Notes under the pieces: model-generated
Seen by the model: the letters and a program-made list of their open reading frames with translations, nothing else
Told to the model about the DNA's origin: nothing
Databases searched by the model: none
NCBI RefSeq assembly: GCF_030123245.1
Contig: NZ_CP126101.1
Location: 4,958,501 to 5,022,500 of the forward strand
DNA length: 64,000 nucleotides
Direction: 5' to 3'
Source: Lysinibacillus pakistanensis
GTDB taxonomy: Bacteria > Bacillota > Bacilli > Bacillales_A > Planococcaceae
Program-made: the position numbers and the translations under genes
Shown here: in pieces, positions 1-8,184 of the stretch
Layout: the number at the start of each line of letters is the position of its first letter
How positions within the stretch are numbered: position 1 is the stretch's first letter

Positions 1-192
1 GAAAAATAATGTCATCAAATAAGTCGGCATCATTTGCCACCGCATTCCTTCGATGATCCCATGGACAAGTAGAAATAGAATAGACATACCACTCGCTATC
101 AGCATTCCTCGCTGTGACTTATTTCTACCAAAAACTAACCAACCTAGTAAAACAATATTAAAGATGATATAAAACAACTCAATAGACCTCAT
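1..192 (-). CDS. Membrane protein, N-terminal part only (cut by window edge)
   Basis: Reading leftwards from an ATG at 192, 64 codons stay open to the window edge. A strong AAGGAGG site lies about 9 bases before the ATG. The visible part is a hydrophobic N-terminus with about two membrane segments (residues 4-20 and 28-45), then a short amphipathic stretch containing RWQM and a third hydrophobic start. This arrangement resembles the membrane lead of Bacillaceae alpha/beta hydrolases of the PAF-acetylhydrolase/dienelactone hydrolase type, but the catalytic domain lies outside the window, so that is only a guess. It is divergent from the IclR gene. Confidence 0.6.
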   Translation of the reverse strand, partial: MRSIELFYIIFNIVLLGWLVFGRNKSQRGMLIASGMSILFLLVHGIIEGMRWQMMPTYLMTLFF

Positions 193-425
193 AATGAAAA
201 ACCTCCTTGTTTTTTTGATCTTGCTGACTCAAGTCAAAGTTTATTACCTCCAGTAAGAGGAGAATCAACACTTCATACAAAAAAACACTGACATTTTTAT
301 ATATCCACCATTTTACAAATTAGAGGTCGTTTATTATTAAAATAAAAATTGAGAAGTTAAAAAAAATGCCTTTATAATATTAAAAAGCACAGGTCAAGTT
401 ATTTTAGAAGTTAGGAGAGGGCAAA

Positions 426-1178
426 ATGGATTCCTATGAAGTATCGACATTAAAAAAAGGCCTTTTGATATTAGATGTATTACGTCAAAAGCATTCTCTT
501 ACATTAACTGAAATTATGGAAGAATTATCAATGAATAAGACATCCGTTTTTCGCATGCTTTATACGCTAGAAAAAATGAATTATGTTCTTAAATATAATA
601 AGTATTATCAATTAAATCCGCATATTTTCAGAGATGAGCACTTATATTGGCATAAAGATATCCAATGGGCGTCTCTCGTAGCGCCCTACCAATTAGCCCG
701 CCAAGAAGAAATAACTACTTATATTGGTATTTTAGAAAAATGTGAGATGGTAATAAAAAATGTAATTAGAGAGCCTTTTGAACAGCCTGCTTTTCATGCC
801 ATCGATACTCGGACACCTATGCATTCAAGCGCGCTAGGAAAAGTAGTGTTAGCTCATCTGTCACCTACAAAACAACGTGAACTATTAAATAGTATTGAAC
901 TCAATACCTTTACAGCAAAAACCTTTTATGATTATGGTCTATTGATTCCTCATTTACAGGTTATTAAAGCTCAAGGATATGCTGTTGATAATGAAGAAAC
1001 GAATGAAGGTAAATGTTGTATTGCCGTTCCCATTTATGTGAATGGGGAAGTAATCGGTGCCATTGCTTTGCATGGTTCGACGAATCAAATTAAGAAGACT
1101 GCCATTCGGTCATATGCAAAAAAGTTAGGTGAGGCTAGTCAGCAATTGACGGAAGAAATTCATTATCTTTTAGCATAA
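426..1178 (+). CDS. IclR family transcriptional regulator
   Basis: A 250-residue protein with the usual IclR layout. Residues 1-70 form a winged helix-turn-helix (LTLTEIMEELSMNKTSVFRM as recognition region), and residues 75-250 form the effector-binding domain, with SSALGKVVLA and the C-terminal CCIAVPIY strand typical of the family. IclR proteins bind a small organic ligand, often an aromatic or short-chain acid, and control adjacent catabolic genes. The start follows an AGGAGAGG site. The aldo/keto reductase 133 bases downstream on the same strand is a possible target, but no operator was recognised. Confidence 0.9.
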   Translation: MDSYEVSTLKKGLLILDVLRQKHSLTLTEIMEELSMNKTSVFRMLYTLEKMNYVLKYNKYYQLNPHIFRDEHLYWHKDIQWASLVAPYQLARQEEITTYIGILEKCEMVIKNVIREPFEQPAFHAIDTRTPMHSSALGKVVLAHLSPTKQRELLNSIELNTFTAKTFYDYGLLIPHLQVIKAQGYAVDNEETNEGKCCIAVPIYVNGEVIGAIALHGSTNQIKKTAIRSYAKKLGEASQQLTEEIHYLLA

Positions 1179-1311
1179 TATTAAGATCTTTGATGGGCCC
1201 TTTTTTGCAATTAAAATGCACTTGTTTCTATATATGAAACGATAACAATGTATGTTGGTAAAACATCTTTTTTACTCTATTCTGATTACAGAACAACAAG
1301 GAGGTAGAAAT

Positions 1312-2247
1312 ATGAAATTTCATACATTAAAAAAAACAACTATCAAGATTTCCGAAATTGGTCTTGGGACGAATGCTGTAGGTGGACATAATTTATTTGA
1401 AAACTTAAATGAACAAGATGGGAAGGAGCTAGTCTCAGCTGCACTTGACTTAGGGATAACTTTTATTGATACAGCAGACATTTATGGAAAAGGGCGTTCA
1501 GAAGAACTTGTTGGCGAAGTATTAAAAAATTACCCAAGGGAAAATTTCGCTTTAGCAACAAAGGGAGGTAGACATTGGTTTGAGGACGGTTCAGTAAAAA
1601 CAGATAATCAACCGCAATATCTACGTGGTGCATTCGAAAGTAGCTTGAAACGGCTACAAATGGATTATGTAGATCTTTACTATCTACACTTCCCGGATAA
1701 CGAAACTCCTCTTGCCGAGTCAATTGGTGAATTGTCACGTTTAAAGGAAGAAGGAAAGATCCGAGCAATAGGCATTTCAAACGTAACATTAGAACAGCTT
1801 ATAGAGGCAAATGTGCATAATGATATTTCTGTCCTACAATCTCCTTACAATATGTTAAATCGTTCAGGAGAACAGGATTTATTGCCATACTGTATAAAAA
1901 ATGAAATTTCATTTATTCCATACGGTCCACTTGCATATGGTCTACTTGGTGGAAAGTATACAAAAGACTTTAAGCTAGGTACTGGCGACTGGCGAATTTC
2001 GGATCCCTTATTCCAAGGTGAATTATTTGAACAAACATTAGTAAAAGTAGAAGCGTTAAAGGGAATTGCAGAGCAAAAGCACACGACATTGCCAAATCTA
2101 GCGCTTGCTTGGTTATTAGCTCAAGATGGCGTTGATGCCGTTATACCAGGTGGGAAACATAAAAAACAAGTGGCTAACAATGTGAAAGCAACTGATATCC
2201 TATTAACAAACGAAGATTTAGTGAATATAGAGAGAATTTTAATATAA
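1312..2247 (+). CDS. Aldo/keto reductase
   Basis: A cytoplasmic NADPH-dependent oxidoreductase of the (beta/alpha)8 AKR fold, predicted to reduce aldehydes or ketones. All four residues of the catalytic tetrad are visible: Asp in FIDTAD, Tyr in DIYGKG, Lys in LATKGG and His in YYLHFPD. The C-terminal half has the cofactor-binding PYGPLAYGLLGGKY segment. The frame is open from 1252, but the ATG at 1312 follows AAGGAGG at ideal spacing, giving 311 residues, the usual length. The substrate is unknown. A bidirectional terminator follows. Confidence 0.88.
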   Translation: MKFHTLKKTTIKISEIGLGTNAVGGHNLFENLNEQDGKELVSAALDLGITFIDTADIYGKGRSEELVGEVLKNYPRENFALATKGGRHWFEDGSVKTDNQPQYLRGAFESSLKRLQMDYVDLYYLHFPDNETPLAESIGELSRLKEEGKIRAIGISNVTLEQLIEANVHNDISVLQSPYNMLNRSGEQDLLPYCIKNEISFIPYGPLAYGLLGGKYTKDFKLGTGDWRISDPLFQGELFEQTLVKVEALKGIAEQKHTTLPNLALAWLLAQDGVDAVIPGGKHKKQVANNVKATDILLTNEDLVNIERILI

Positions 2248-2261
2248 GATTGAAACTAAAA

Positions 2262-2301
2262 AAAATGCGAAAATGCTGTTAAATCAACATTTTCGCATTT
2301 T
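2262..2301. terminator. Bidirectional intrinsic terminator
   Basis: A perfect 14-bp inverted repeat (AAAATGCGAAAATG and its complement) with a 12-base loop lies between two convergent genes. T-rich tracts flank it on both strands, so it can end the aldo/keto reductase transcript and the leftward flavin reductase transcript. Confidence 0.85.
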
Positions 2302-2305
2302 ATTT

Positions 2306-2923
2306 TTAATCAGGACGTTCTAACGCAAATATATCTCCAATTTTTGCGTAATTTGAGCCGGCAAGTCTGCTAACTGCTTTTAGTTTTCTTGGATCAATCC
2401 GTCCTTCATTATAAATGGTTTCATCTATATGATATTGTACGACTTCACCAATGAATAAATCGCCTGTCTGCTCCTCACCATTCATCAATGGAATTGTTTG
2501 CACTAAACGACATTCCATACGCACTTTGGCCTCTTGAATTCCTGGAACTGCAATTTGTTGACTCTCTATTAGTGTAAATTGCGCTCTATCAATTTCGCTT
2601 TCTGTAACAGGTAAGGAAGCCGCTGTTTCATTCACCTGCTCCACATTATCCTCATCGACAATATGCACAACAAATTGCTGCTGATAATGAATATGTCTTG
2701 CTGTATCTTTTAAATGTCCATTTGGTCTTTGAATCGCTAAAGAAATCATTGGCGGATTTGATGACACAATATTAAAATAACTAAATGGTGCACCATTGAT
2801 AACATCTTGCTCTGATTTTGTTGTCACAAAAGCAATCGGTCTTGGAATGATACTACCAATCAAAAGTTTATAATTTTCACGCTCTGTATTCTTCTTAGGA
2901 TCTATCGAAATCAAGCGACTCAC
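2306..2923 (-). CDS. Flavin reductase-like FMN-binding split-barrel protein
   Basis: A 205-residue member of the flavin reductase / flavoredoxin family. The N-terminal motif IIPRPIAFVTT and the following PFSYFNIVSSNPPMISLAI are the family's FMN-binding signatures. Members bind FMN and either supply reduced flavin to a partner oxygenase or reduce small substrates themselves. It is the last gene of a leftward three-gene operon, five bases after the ring-cleaving dioxygenase gene, so a role in aromatic or quinone turnover is likely but inferred from context. Confidence 0.85.
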   Translation of the reverse strand: MSRLISIDPKKNTERENYKLLIGSIIPRPIAFVTTKSEQDVINGAPFSYFNIVSSNPPMISLAIQRPNGHLKDTARHIHYQQQFVVHIVDEDNVEQVNETAASLPVTESEIDRAQFTLIESQQIAVPGIQEAKVRMECRLVQTIPLMNGEEQTGDLFIGEVVQYHIDETIYNEGRIDPRKLKAVSRLAGSNYAKIGDIFALERPD

Positions 2924-2928
2924 CCCTC

Positions 2929-3867
2929 TTAATCAAGCTCACGCACTTTAATCGGGATTAATGTTCTTTCTAATTGCTCTCGATGCTGCTCATACTGAGG
3001 TGGCAACATTAATTGGTTACCCATTGTCTCTGGTGTTTCATCATGAGCGAATCCAGGAGGATCCGTCGCAATTTCAAATAAAACTTCGCCAGGTTCACGG
3101 AAATAAATCGCATTAAAATAATTTCGATCTTTTACTTCCGTTACATGTTGTCCATGATTCATCACATACTCTTGCCATTCTAAATGATCCGTATTATCTT
3201 GAGCTCTCCACGCAATATGGTGAACTGTTCCTACACCCATTTGACCACGTTGACCTGCAACTGTTTTTAAATCCACTGTATTGCCGATCTCTGCACTAGA
3301 TTTATAACGAGTATAGTCACCTTCTGTCGCTACTTTTTCAAGACCCATTACCACTGTTAAAACTTTTGCAGTTTCTTCAGGGTGGCTTGAGTATAGCGTA
3401 GCTCCACCAAACCCTTTAATGGCAACTTCAGGAGTTACTTCACCAAATGTCCATTCATTTAATTCACCTTCAGCACGTGCAACGAGTTCAATATGCAAAC
3501 CATGCGGATCATCGAATTGAATGACTTGCTCACCAAAACGTTCAGCTTTTTGGAAAGGAACAGAAAATTTCGCTAAGCGATTAACCCAAAATGGTAGTGC
3601 CCCTTCTGGTACAACATACGTTGTGACACCGACCTGACCATCACCAATACGTCCTTGATAAGCATTAGCCCAAGGGAAGAATGTGATGATTGTTCCTGGT
3701 TTCCCACCTTTGTCACCAAAATATAAATGATATGTGCCTGGATCATCGAAGTTTACTGTTTGCTTTACTAAGCGTAAACCTAACACTCCTGCATAAAAAT
3801 CAATATTTTCTTGCGGATGTCCTACGATCGCTGTGATATGGTGAATACCTGCTGTATGTTTTTTCAT
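2929..3867 (-). CDS. Ring-cleaving dioxygenase, VOC family (MhqA/MhqO-like)
   Basis: A 312-residue protein with two tandem vicinal-oxygen-chelate domains. Candidate metal ligands are the His in the N-terminal HHITAIVG, the His pair in VHHIAWR and the Glu in VLFEIATD. The family includes the hydroquinone/catechol dioxygenases of the Bacillus subtilis MhqR regulon. The frame is open to 3885, but the ATG at 3867 has a better ribosome site (AAGGGGC about 9 bases upstream) and matches the family N-terminus. It sits between an FMN reductase and a flavin reductase gene behind an MhqR-type operator, which supports a role in quinone detoxification. Confidence 0.88.
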   Translation of the reverse strand: MKKHTAGIHHITAIVGHPQENIDFYAGVLGLRLVKQTVNFDDPGTYHLYFGDKGGKPGTIITFFPWANAYQGRIGDGQVGVTTYVVPEGALPFWVNRLAKFSVPFQKAERFGEQVIQFDDPHGLHIELVARAEGELNEWTFGEVTPEVAIKGFGGATLYSSHPEETAKVLTVVMGLEKVATEGDYTRYKSSAEIGNTVDLKTVAGQRGQMGVGTVHHIAWRAQDNTDHLEWQEYVMNHGQHVTEVKDRNYFNAIYFREPGEVLFEIATDPPGFAHDETPETMGNQLMLPPQYEQHREQLERTLIPIKVRELD

Positions 3868-3943
3868 GTTAACAAGCCCCTTCATGACTAATTTCCCTTA
3901 CCTATACTGTGCCCAATTACAACCTACCTCAAACTATATAAGC

Positions 3944-4537
3944 TTAGCGAATTGTATATAGCGCTTTAGACCAAGGGATTAATTGATCTAACATTTGGTT
4001 CACTGAATCTGTTTGAACTTCTTTTGGTTTAAAGTCAGTTCCATTTTCAAAATCTGTGAATAATGATAGTGCTGGGTGAACACGTACATCAGCGATTAAA
4101 AGCTCACCCATAATGCCACGTAAATGTTCTGCCGCGCGAGCACCGCCAACAGAACCATACGATACGATTCCAGCCGCTTTGTTATTCCACTCTACTCGTA
4201 AATAATCTAGTGCATTTTTTAATGCCCCTGTAATAGAGTGATTGTATTCTTGCACAATGAATACAAAACCATCTTGTTTAGCAATAATTTCTGACCAGCC
4301 TTGTGCTCCTGAAGCATCTTGTCCTGGTTCGCCTAATAAAGGTAATTTATAATCAGCAATATCAATTACTGTATAATTTGCGTCACCGCGTTGATCTGCA
4401 ATTTCCTTTACCCATTGTGCTACTTGAGGGCTTACTCGACCCTCACGAGTTGATCCAATAATAATACCGATATTTAATTCTGCCATTGTTTGTTCCTCCT
4501 CTTTTTTTGAACTAAATAATTTATTCAAAAAACCCAT
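3944..4537 (-). CDS. NADPH-dependent FMN reductase (flavodoxin fold)
   Basis: A flavodoxin-like reductase with the phosphate-binding loop GSTREGR near the N-terminus and the flavin-contact segment VQEYNHSITGALKNALDY. Relatives reduce quinones, azo compounds or nitroaromatics. Two starts are credible: the ATG at 4537 follows AAGGAGGT, and a second ATG 17 codons later follows GAGGAGG. The longer form has a short lysine/glutamate-rich leader that is not part of the fold. It is the first gene of the operon, and the MhqR-type operator lies about 55 bases before its start. Confidence 0.87.
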   Translation of the reverse strand: MGFLNKLFSSKKEEEQTMAELNIGIIIGSTREGRVSPQVAQWVKEIADQRGDANYTVIDIADYKLPLLGEPGQDASGAQGWSEIIAKQDGFVFIVQEYNHSITGALKNALDYLRVEWNNKAAGIVSYGSVGGARAAEHLRGIMGELLIADVRVHPALSLFTDFENGTDFKPKEVQTDSVNQMLDQLIPWSKALYTIR

Positions 4538-4592
4538 AATTGTACCTCCTTGCGAGAACTAAAGGTTTGAATTCATTTATCTTGAATTTATT

Positions 4593-4610
4593 TATCTTGA
4601 ATTCGAGATA
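4593..4610. promoter_or_regulatory. MhqR-type operator
   Basis: An 18-base near-perfect palindrome, TATCTTGAATTCGAGATA, matches the known operator pattern of the MarR-type repressor MhqR (TATCTCGAATTCGAGATA type). A half copy, TTATCTTGAATT, lies just to the left (about 4578-4589). It sits upstream of the FMN reductase-dioxygenase-flavin reductase operon. No mhqR gene lies in the window, so regulation in trans is inferred. Confidence 0.75.
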
Positions 4611-4663
4611 ATAATAACACGATAATTTATTAAACGTCAACACCTTTGTTTTTAAAATTTTAA

Positions 4664-4692
4664 AAGGCAGAGAAATTTAGCTCTCTGCCTTA
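4664..4692 (-). terminator. Intrinsic terminator overlapping the stop of the YunG-like gene
   Basis: A 9-bp stem (AAGGCAGAG / CTCTGCCTT) spans the stop codon of the leftward gene and is followed on the minus strand by a T-rich run. Confidence 0.65.
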
Positions 4693-5027
4693 CTTAAAAT
4701 CCTATCCACTTGTGATTTTAAATAGCTATATTGGTCATCATTCGTATCTTGAAAAGCCTCTGCTCTATTTGAATCAATGTCTTGATAGTCGATTATGTAT
4801 GAAAACTGTTCCTTCGTAAAATCCATTCTTTCACCATTAATTACATTATAAAAATGCCAGCCTTCATTAAGCCAAGTTTTAAAAATTTCGCCTCCAAGAA
4901 AATCATTCACTACTAATGTGGTGACTCCACATTGTCCTCTTGCTGGATTATCTTTACTCCATTTTGAGCTTGATTGATGTGACCATGATTTTTTTAAAGC
5001 TATTAATAATTCTTTTTTTGTATACAT
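4677..5027 (-). CDS. YunG-like hypothetical protein
   Basis: A 116-residue soluble protein resembling Bacillus subtilis YunG. The diagnostic stretch is WSKDNPARGQCGVTTLVVND near residue 25, followed by GGEI and a GWHFYNVINGERMDFT segment. The conserved Gln-Cys-Gly and later His suggest a small cysteine-type active site, but no activity is established for the family. The weak ribosome site is AAAAGG about 10 bases before the ATG. It is a single-gene unit ending in its own terminator. Confidence 0.7.
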   Translation of the reverse strand: MYTKKELLIALKKSWSHQSSSKWSKDNPARGQCGVTTLVVNDFLGGEIFKTWLNEGWHFYNVINGERMDFTKEQFSYIIDYQDIDSNRAEAFQDTNDDQYSYLKSQVDRILSKAES

Positions 5028-5110
5028 TCCTCAACAACCTTTTCCAACTATTTTTAGTGAGGAATTCATTATTTATCCACACAAAAAATCGTATTAATAC
5101 TTGAATAAAA

Positions 5111-5144
5111 AGCATGTTTTGATAAATCTCCATCAAAACATGCT
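5111..5144 (-). terminator. Intrinsic terminator after the cupin gene
   Basis: A perfect 13-bp hairpin (AGCATGTTTTGAT and its complement, 8-base loop) lies just beyond the stop of the leftward cupin gene and is followed on the minus strand by CTTTTTATT. Confidence 0.8.
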
Positions 5145-5156
5145 AACACTTACCTA

Positions 5157-5705
5157 TTATCCACCATGTCTATAGCCTTCTTCTGAGCCCATTGCATCTG
5201 ATTTTGTTACATGTACAGTACCAAACGGATGATTTGGAGGAGCATAAATTGTGAAAAGCTTTAACGGCTTATTTCCTATATTTATGACATTATGCCATGT
5301 TCCCGCTGGAACCATTATGGCAGAGTCTTCACTCACATTTCTTTGAAAGTTTAAATAATCCTTAGTTGGACCCATTTGAGATATGCCTTGCCCTTCTTCA
5401 ATACAGATAAATTGATCCACATGAGGATGCACCTCTAAGCCAATATCATCCCCAACATTGATGCTCATAACGGTTACTTGTAAATGCTTCCCTGTCCACA
5501 ATGCTGTGCGATAGTTTTTATTTTGCTTTGAAGCCTCTTCTATATCAACAACAAAGGGTTTCTGTCCAAAATCCTTCCGGACATTTCTCCAATCATCGGA
5601 ACAATCGCTTCGCCCCCCTTGTTCCATCTGATTGGGATAGGCCCAATAAGCGGGTTGGTAATTATAATGATACATTTGGTAATTTCCATAATAAGGATGA
5701 TACAT
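5157..5705 (-). CDS. Cupin domain protein with Tyr-rich N-terminus
   Basis: A 182-residue protein. Residues 1-28 are rich in Tyr, Pro, His and Gln, like spore-coat or other low-complexity leaders. Residues 70-165 form a single cupin barrel: motif 1 is HPHVDQFICIEEGQG (His, His and Glu as metal ligands), and motif 2 is PAGTWHNVINIG with the last His ligand. Cupins of this type bind a metal and may be enzymes (isomerase, dioxygenase) or storage/coat proteins. The Tyr-rich leader suggests, without proving, a coat location. The AAAGGGG ribosome site supports the start. Confidence 0.75.
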   Translation of the reverse strand: MYHPYYGNYQMYHYNYQPAYWAYPNQMEQGGRSDCSDDWRNVRKDFGQKPFVVDIEEASKQNKNYRTALWTGKHLQVTVMSINVGDDIGLEVHPHVDQFICIEEGQGISQMGPTKDYLNFQRNVSEDSAIMVPAGTWHNVINIGNKPLKLFTIYAPPNHPFGTVHVTKSDAMGSEEGYRHGG

Positions 5706-5836
5706 TGCCTCAATCCCCTTTCACATTATAAAATTATCCTATGCAAGTAGGGAAAGGAATGTACATTCATGAAAGTACTTAACAGTCGAGCTTATAAAAA
5801 TTATAAAGGGGTGGAATTACATGTATAATCGTTTTA

Positions 5837-6241
5837 ATGGAAAAATTAGAGCAAACTACAGCTATAAAATGGTTTCCAGGACGAGGGGTTGAAGAGAATT
5901 GGATTAATGAAGCAGAGGAGGAACTTGGATTTACCTTACCGCCCTCCTATTGCTGGTGGCTGAGAAACTATGGTAATGCATTTCTTGATGATAGCTATAT
6001 TCAAACGTTAACTTCATCAGAGTTTCGAGATATTTCTGATGAGGATTGGTGTAAACAGCATCCTCATAGGCTAGCGTTATTTGTCCCTGACTCGGGTGAG
6101 CTGTACTATTTTGATACCTCATCAAAAGATTCAGATGGTGAATTTAAGATTATGTGCTATGACCTAATGAATGGAATTATATATGAATATGCCCCTACTT
6201 TTGCAGATTTTCTTGAAAAATTAATCGGTGAACGTATCTGA
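5837..6241 (+). CDS. SMI1/KNR4 (SUKH) family protein
   Basis: A 134-residue SUKH-fold protein. Landmarks are EAEEELGFTLPPSYCWWLRN near residues 25-45, the FVPDSGELYYFDTS strand pair and the closing ADFLEKL helix. Bacterial SUKH proteins are often immunity partners of secreted nuclease toxins, but no toxin gene adjoins it. The only good ribosome site (AAAGGGGTGG) serves an ATG at 5821 in another frame. The in-frame ATG at 5837 is about 24 bases from it, so a one-base indel near 5830, or weak translation, is possible. Confidence 0.75.
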   Translation: MEKLEQTTAIKWFPGRGVEENWINEAEEELGFTLPPSYCWWLRNYGNAFLDDSYIQTLTSSEFRDISDEDWCKQHPHRLALFVPDSGELYYFDTSSKDSDGEFKIMCYDLMNGIIYEYAPTFADFLEKLIGERI

Positions 6242-6256
6242 GATGACAACATTAAA

Positions 6257-6291
6257 AGTTGCCTGGATTCGTTTAGCTATCGAGGCAACTT
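6257..6291 (-). terminator. Intrinsic terminator of the serine hydrolase gene
   Basis: A 9-bp stem (AAGTTGCCT / AGGCAACTT) lies eight bases past the stop of the leftward gene, with TTTTAAT following on the minus strand. Confidence 0.6.
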
Positions 6292-6298
6292 CAAGTTA

Positions 6299-7426
6299 TT
6301 ATGGGGACAATTCCTTTTGTACATGTAATCGAAATTTCTCATCTGTTAAAAACTTCAATTGAAAGCTATTCATGTTTTTAGATAGCTTTGTCTGTTCTAT
6401 CCTATTAAGATTATTGGCAAAAAAGGCGATTTCCGTTTGATTACCCTCCTTATCCTTTGTATACGCTGCTAATGTCAATACAAAAGCAGTAGAACCTCCC
6501 TTTTGACCTCCATGTAAAAGCCATTTTTGATTTTTTGGGTTTTGCATTAATTGTTCCATTACAGGATCTAGATATTTATGCACATCTTCATTAAAGTAAT
6601 TTTTATGATTTAGCTTCTCTAAAATTGTTATATAATCTGCTGTTGTTGCCCTTATCAAACGATCAGACCAGATCTTTTGAAAATCCATATCTAGGGTTTG
6701 AAGAGATTTTTTCTTTTCCTCATTACTTAGGGGCTTTTTTAACCAAGCTTCATGAATAGACAATGCCCTTTCCCTATATTCTGTCATATCCATAGCCTTC
6801 ATAGCTGTTAAGGTTTCCTTTTTTGTTAGACCCTTTTCTTTCATTAATTGAGTAGGTATGTACAATGAACTTACTATTGGATACAAAGGTTCATGATCCA
6901 CTAAATTTAATTGCTCTAATACCTTATTAATATTTTCTAGGCCTAATAGCTCCATTAAAAATTCTGTATTTGCATTCGAACTATAGGCTATCATACCATT
7001 GGCTACTTCACTCAAGGATACAAAATTATTCTCTATTTTGTTATCTTGCTTTAATTGGTTTAGCCATACTTCATGTGCCCCACCATCTGTTTTGGGGATA
7101 TAAAAAGTTTGTAGATCCTCTAAACTTACTAGTTGTTGAGAATTTATACGCCCCTCCGCTGCCTGTTGTGCATATTCTATCGCTACAATAATTTTAACTG
7201 TACTCGCTAACGGAAGAGGCTTCTTTGTATTAATATCTACCCATTTTTGTTGATTGTAATGAATCGCTAAGGATACTTGTTCATTATCTTTATTTTCCTT
7301 TATGAATTGTAGGACATAGTCGGGGTTATCCTTATTGAGGTCTTTCTGAAATATCCAAAATACTATGCCTATCGCTATTCCAATACAAGCAAATAGACCT
7401 CCAATAATCCAAAAAACTGTTTTCAA
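6299..7426 (-). CDS. Membrane-anchored serine hydrolase, class A beta-lactamase-like
   Basis: About 375 residues: an N-terminal membrane anchor (residues 1-25), then an extracellular serine beta-lactamase/penicillin-binding fold. The catalytic motifs are SxxK as STVK in LASTVKIIVAIEYA, an SxN equivalent as SSN in YSSNANTEF, and a KTG-like box as KGGS near residue 310. The changed third box suggests a peptidase or esterase rather than true antibiotic hydrolysis. An ATG frame is open to 7453, but a TTG at 7426 follows GGAGG with 8-base spacing and starts exactly at the anchor, so I prefer it. It is monocistronic. Confidence 0.78.
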   Translation of the reverse strand: MKTVFWIIGGLFACIGIAIGIVFWIFQKDLNKDNPDYVLQFIKENKDNEQVSLAIHYNQQKWVDINTKKPLPLASTVKIIVAIEYAQQAAEGRINSQQLVSLEDLQTFYIPKTDGGAHEVWLNQLKQDNKIENNFVSLSEVANGMIAYSSNANTEFLMELLGLENINKVLEQLNLVDHEPLYPIVSSLYIPTQLMKEKGLTKKETLTAMKAMDMTEYRERALSIHEAWLKKPLSNEEKKKSLQTLDMDFQKIWSDRLIRATTADYITILEKLNHKNYFNEDVHKYLDPVMEQLMQNPKNQKWLLHGGQKGGSTAFVLTLAAYTKDKEGNQTEIAFFANNLNRIEQTKLSKNMNSFQLKFLTDEKFRLHVQKELSP

Positions 7427-7546
7427 AATTACTACCTCCATGATTAACAGCAAAATGAAACTCTACTACCTTGTGGTGATTAATCATATTATACCCGAAA
7501 TTATCATAATTATGGTAATTTTACTATATTCTAAACTGACATAAAG

Positions 7547-7575
7547 GAAGGCTAGCTCATTTTTAACCAGCCTTT
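7547..7575 (-). terminator. Candidate terminator after the SRPBCC gene
   Basis: An imperfect stem (AAGGCTAGCT / AACCAGCCTT) lies 17 bases beyond the stop of the leftward gene, in the only space available for its transcript end. Confidence 0.45.
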
Positions 7576-7591
7576 ACTAATTAATACTGCC

Positions 7592-8035
7592 TTAATGAAT
7601 CAAGGAGGCTCTTAAATTATTGATTCCGTTTTCAACATAAGCCTTTAAGCACGTTAATGTATACACCCAGCCTTCCTTTTGCTGCATCATTTTAGCTACA
7701 ACATCTGGATCTTCTTCATTTAATCCTGATTCCCTGACTTCAATAATTGTCCCTGACCCAAGCTCTGTAAGTGTAATGGTTACCACTGTCCCCTCGCCAT
7801 GCTCCTCACCCCATGAAAATACTATTTTCTGATTGTTTTCCATTTCAAGTACAGTTATAACGCCTTTTGCATTGTATTCTTCATATCTTAATAAGATTCT
7901 TTTACCCTTTTCCCATCTTTCCGAGCTGCTGGAGAACCAAAAGTTTCCGATTTTATCTGGAGATACAATAGCTTCAAATACCTCGTTGGCAGGCATATTA
8001 ATGATTAATTTAGTCAATACAAGCGTATTTAGCAT
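7592..8035 (-). CDS. SRPBCC (AHSA1-like) domain protein
   Basis: A 147-residue single-domain protein of the START/SRPBCC hydrophobic-pocket superfamily, AHSA1-like branch. Landmarks are INMPANEVFEAIVSPDKIGNFW at the N-terminus, the core strand KIVFSWGEEHGEGTVVTITL, and the C-terminal helix beginning EGWVYTLTCLKAY. The family binds hydrophobic ligands or partner proteins; its role here is unknown. The ATG follows an AAAGGATG site. Confidence 0.82.
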   Translation of the reverse strand: MLNTLVLTKLIINMPANEVFEAIVSPDKIGNFWFSSSSERWEKGKRILLRYEEYNAKGVITVLEMENNQKIVFSWGEEHGEGTVVTITLTELGSGTIIEVRESGLNEEDPDVVAKMMQQKEGWVYTLTCLKAYVENGINNLRASLIH

Positions 8036-8184
8036 TCTTCATCATCCTTTTTTTCATTAGTATGCTCCATTGTTATAGATTTCTTTAAAAATTAGGTTTA
8101 CGATTAATAAATATTATTGATAAACGTTCTAAAAACGATATAAACTTGATATAGAAAAAATCAAACGTTTTGGTGGTGTGTGTA

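Noticed and set aside
6299..7426. True beta-lactamase resistance gene
   Set aside because: STVK and SSN are present but the third box is KGGS and no class A E166-type omega loop was recognised; better called a beta-lactamase-like serine hydrolase.
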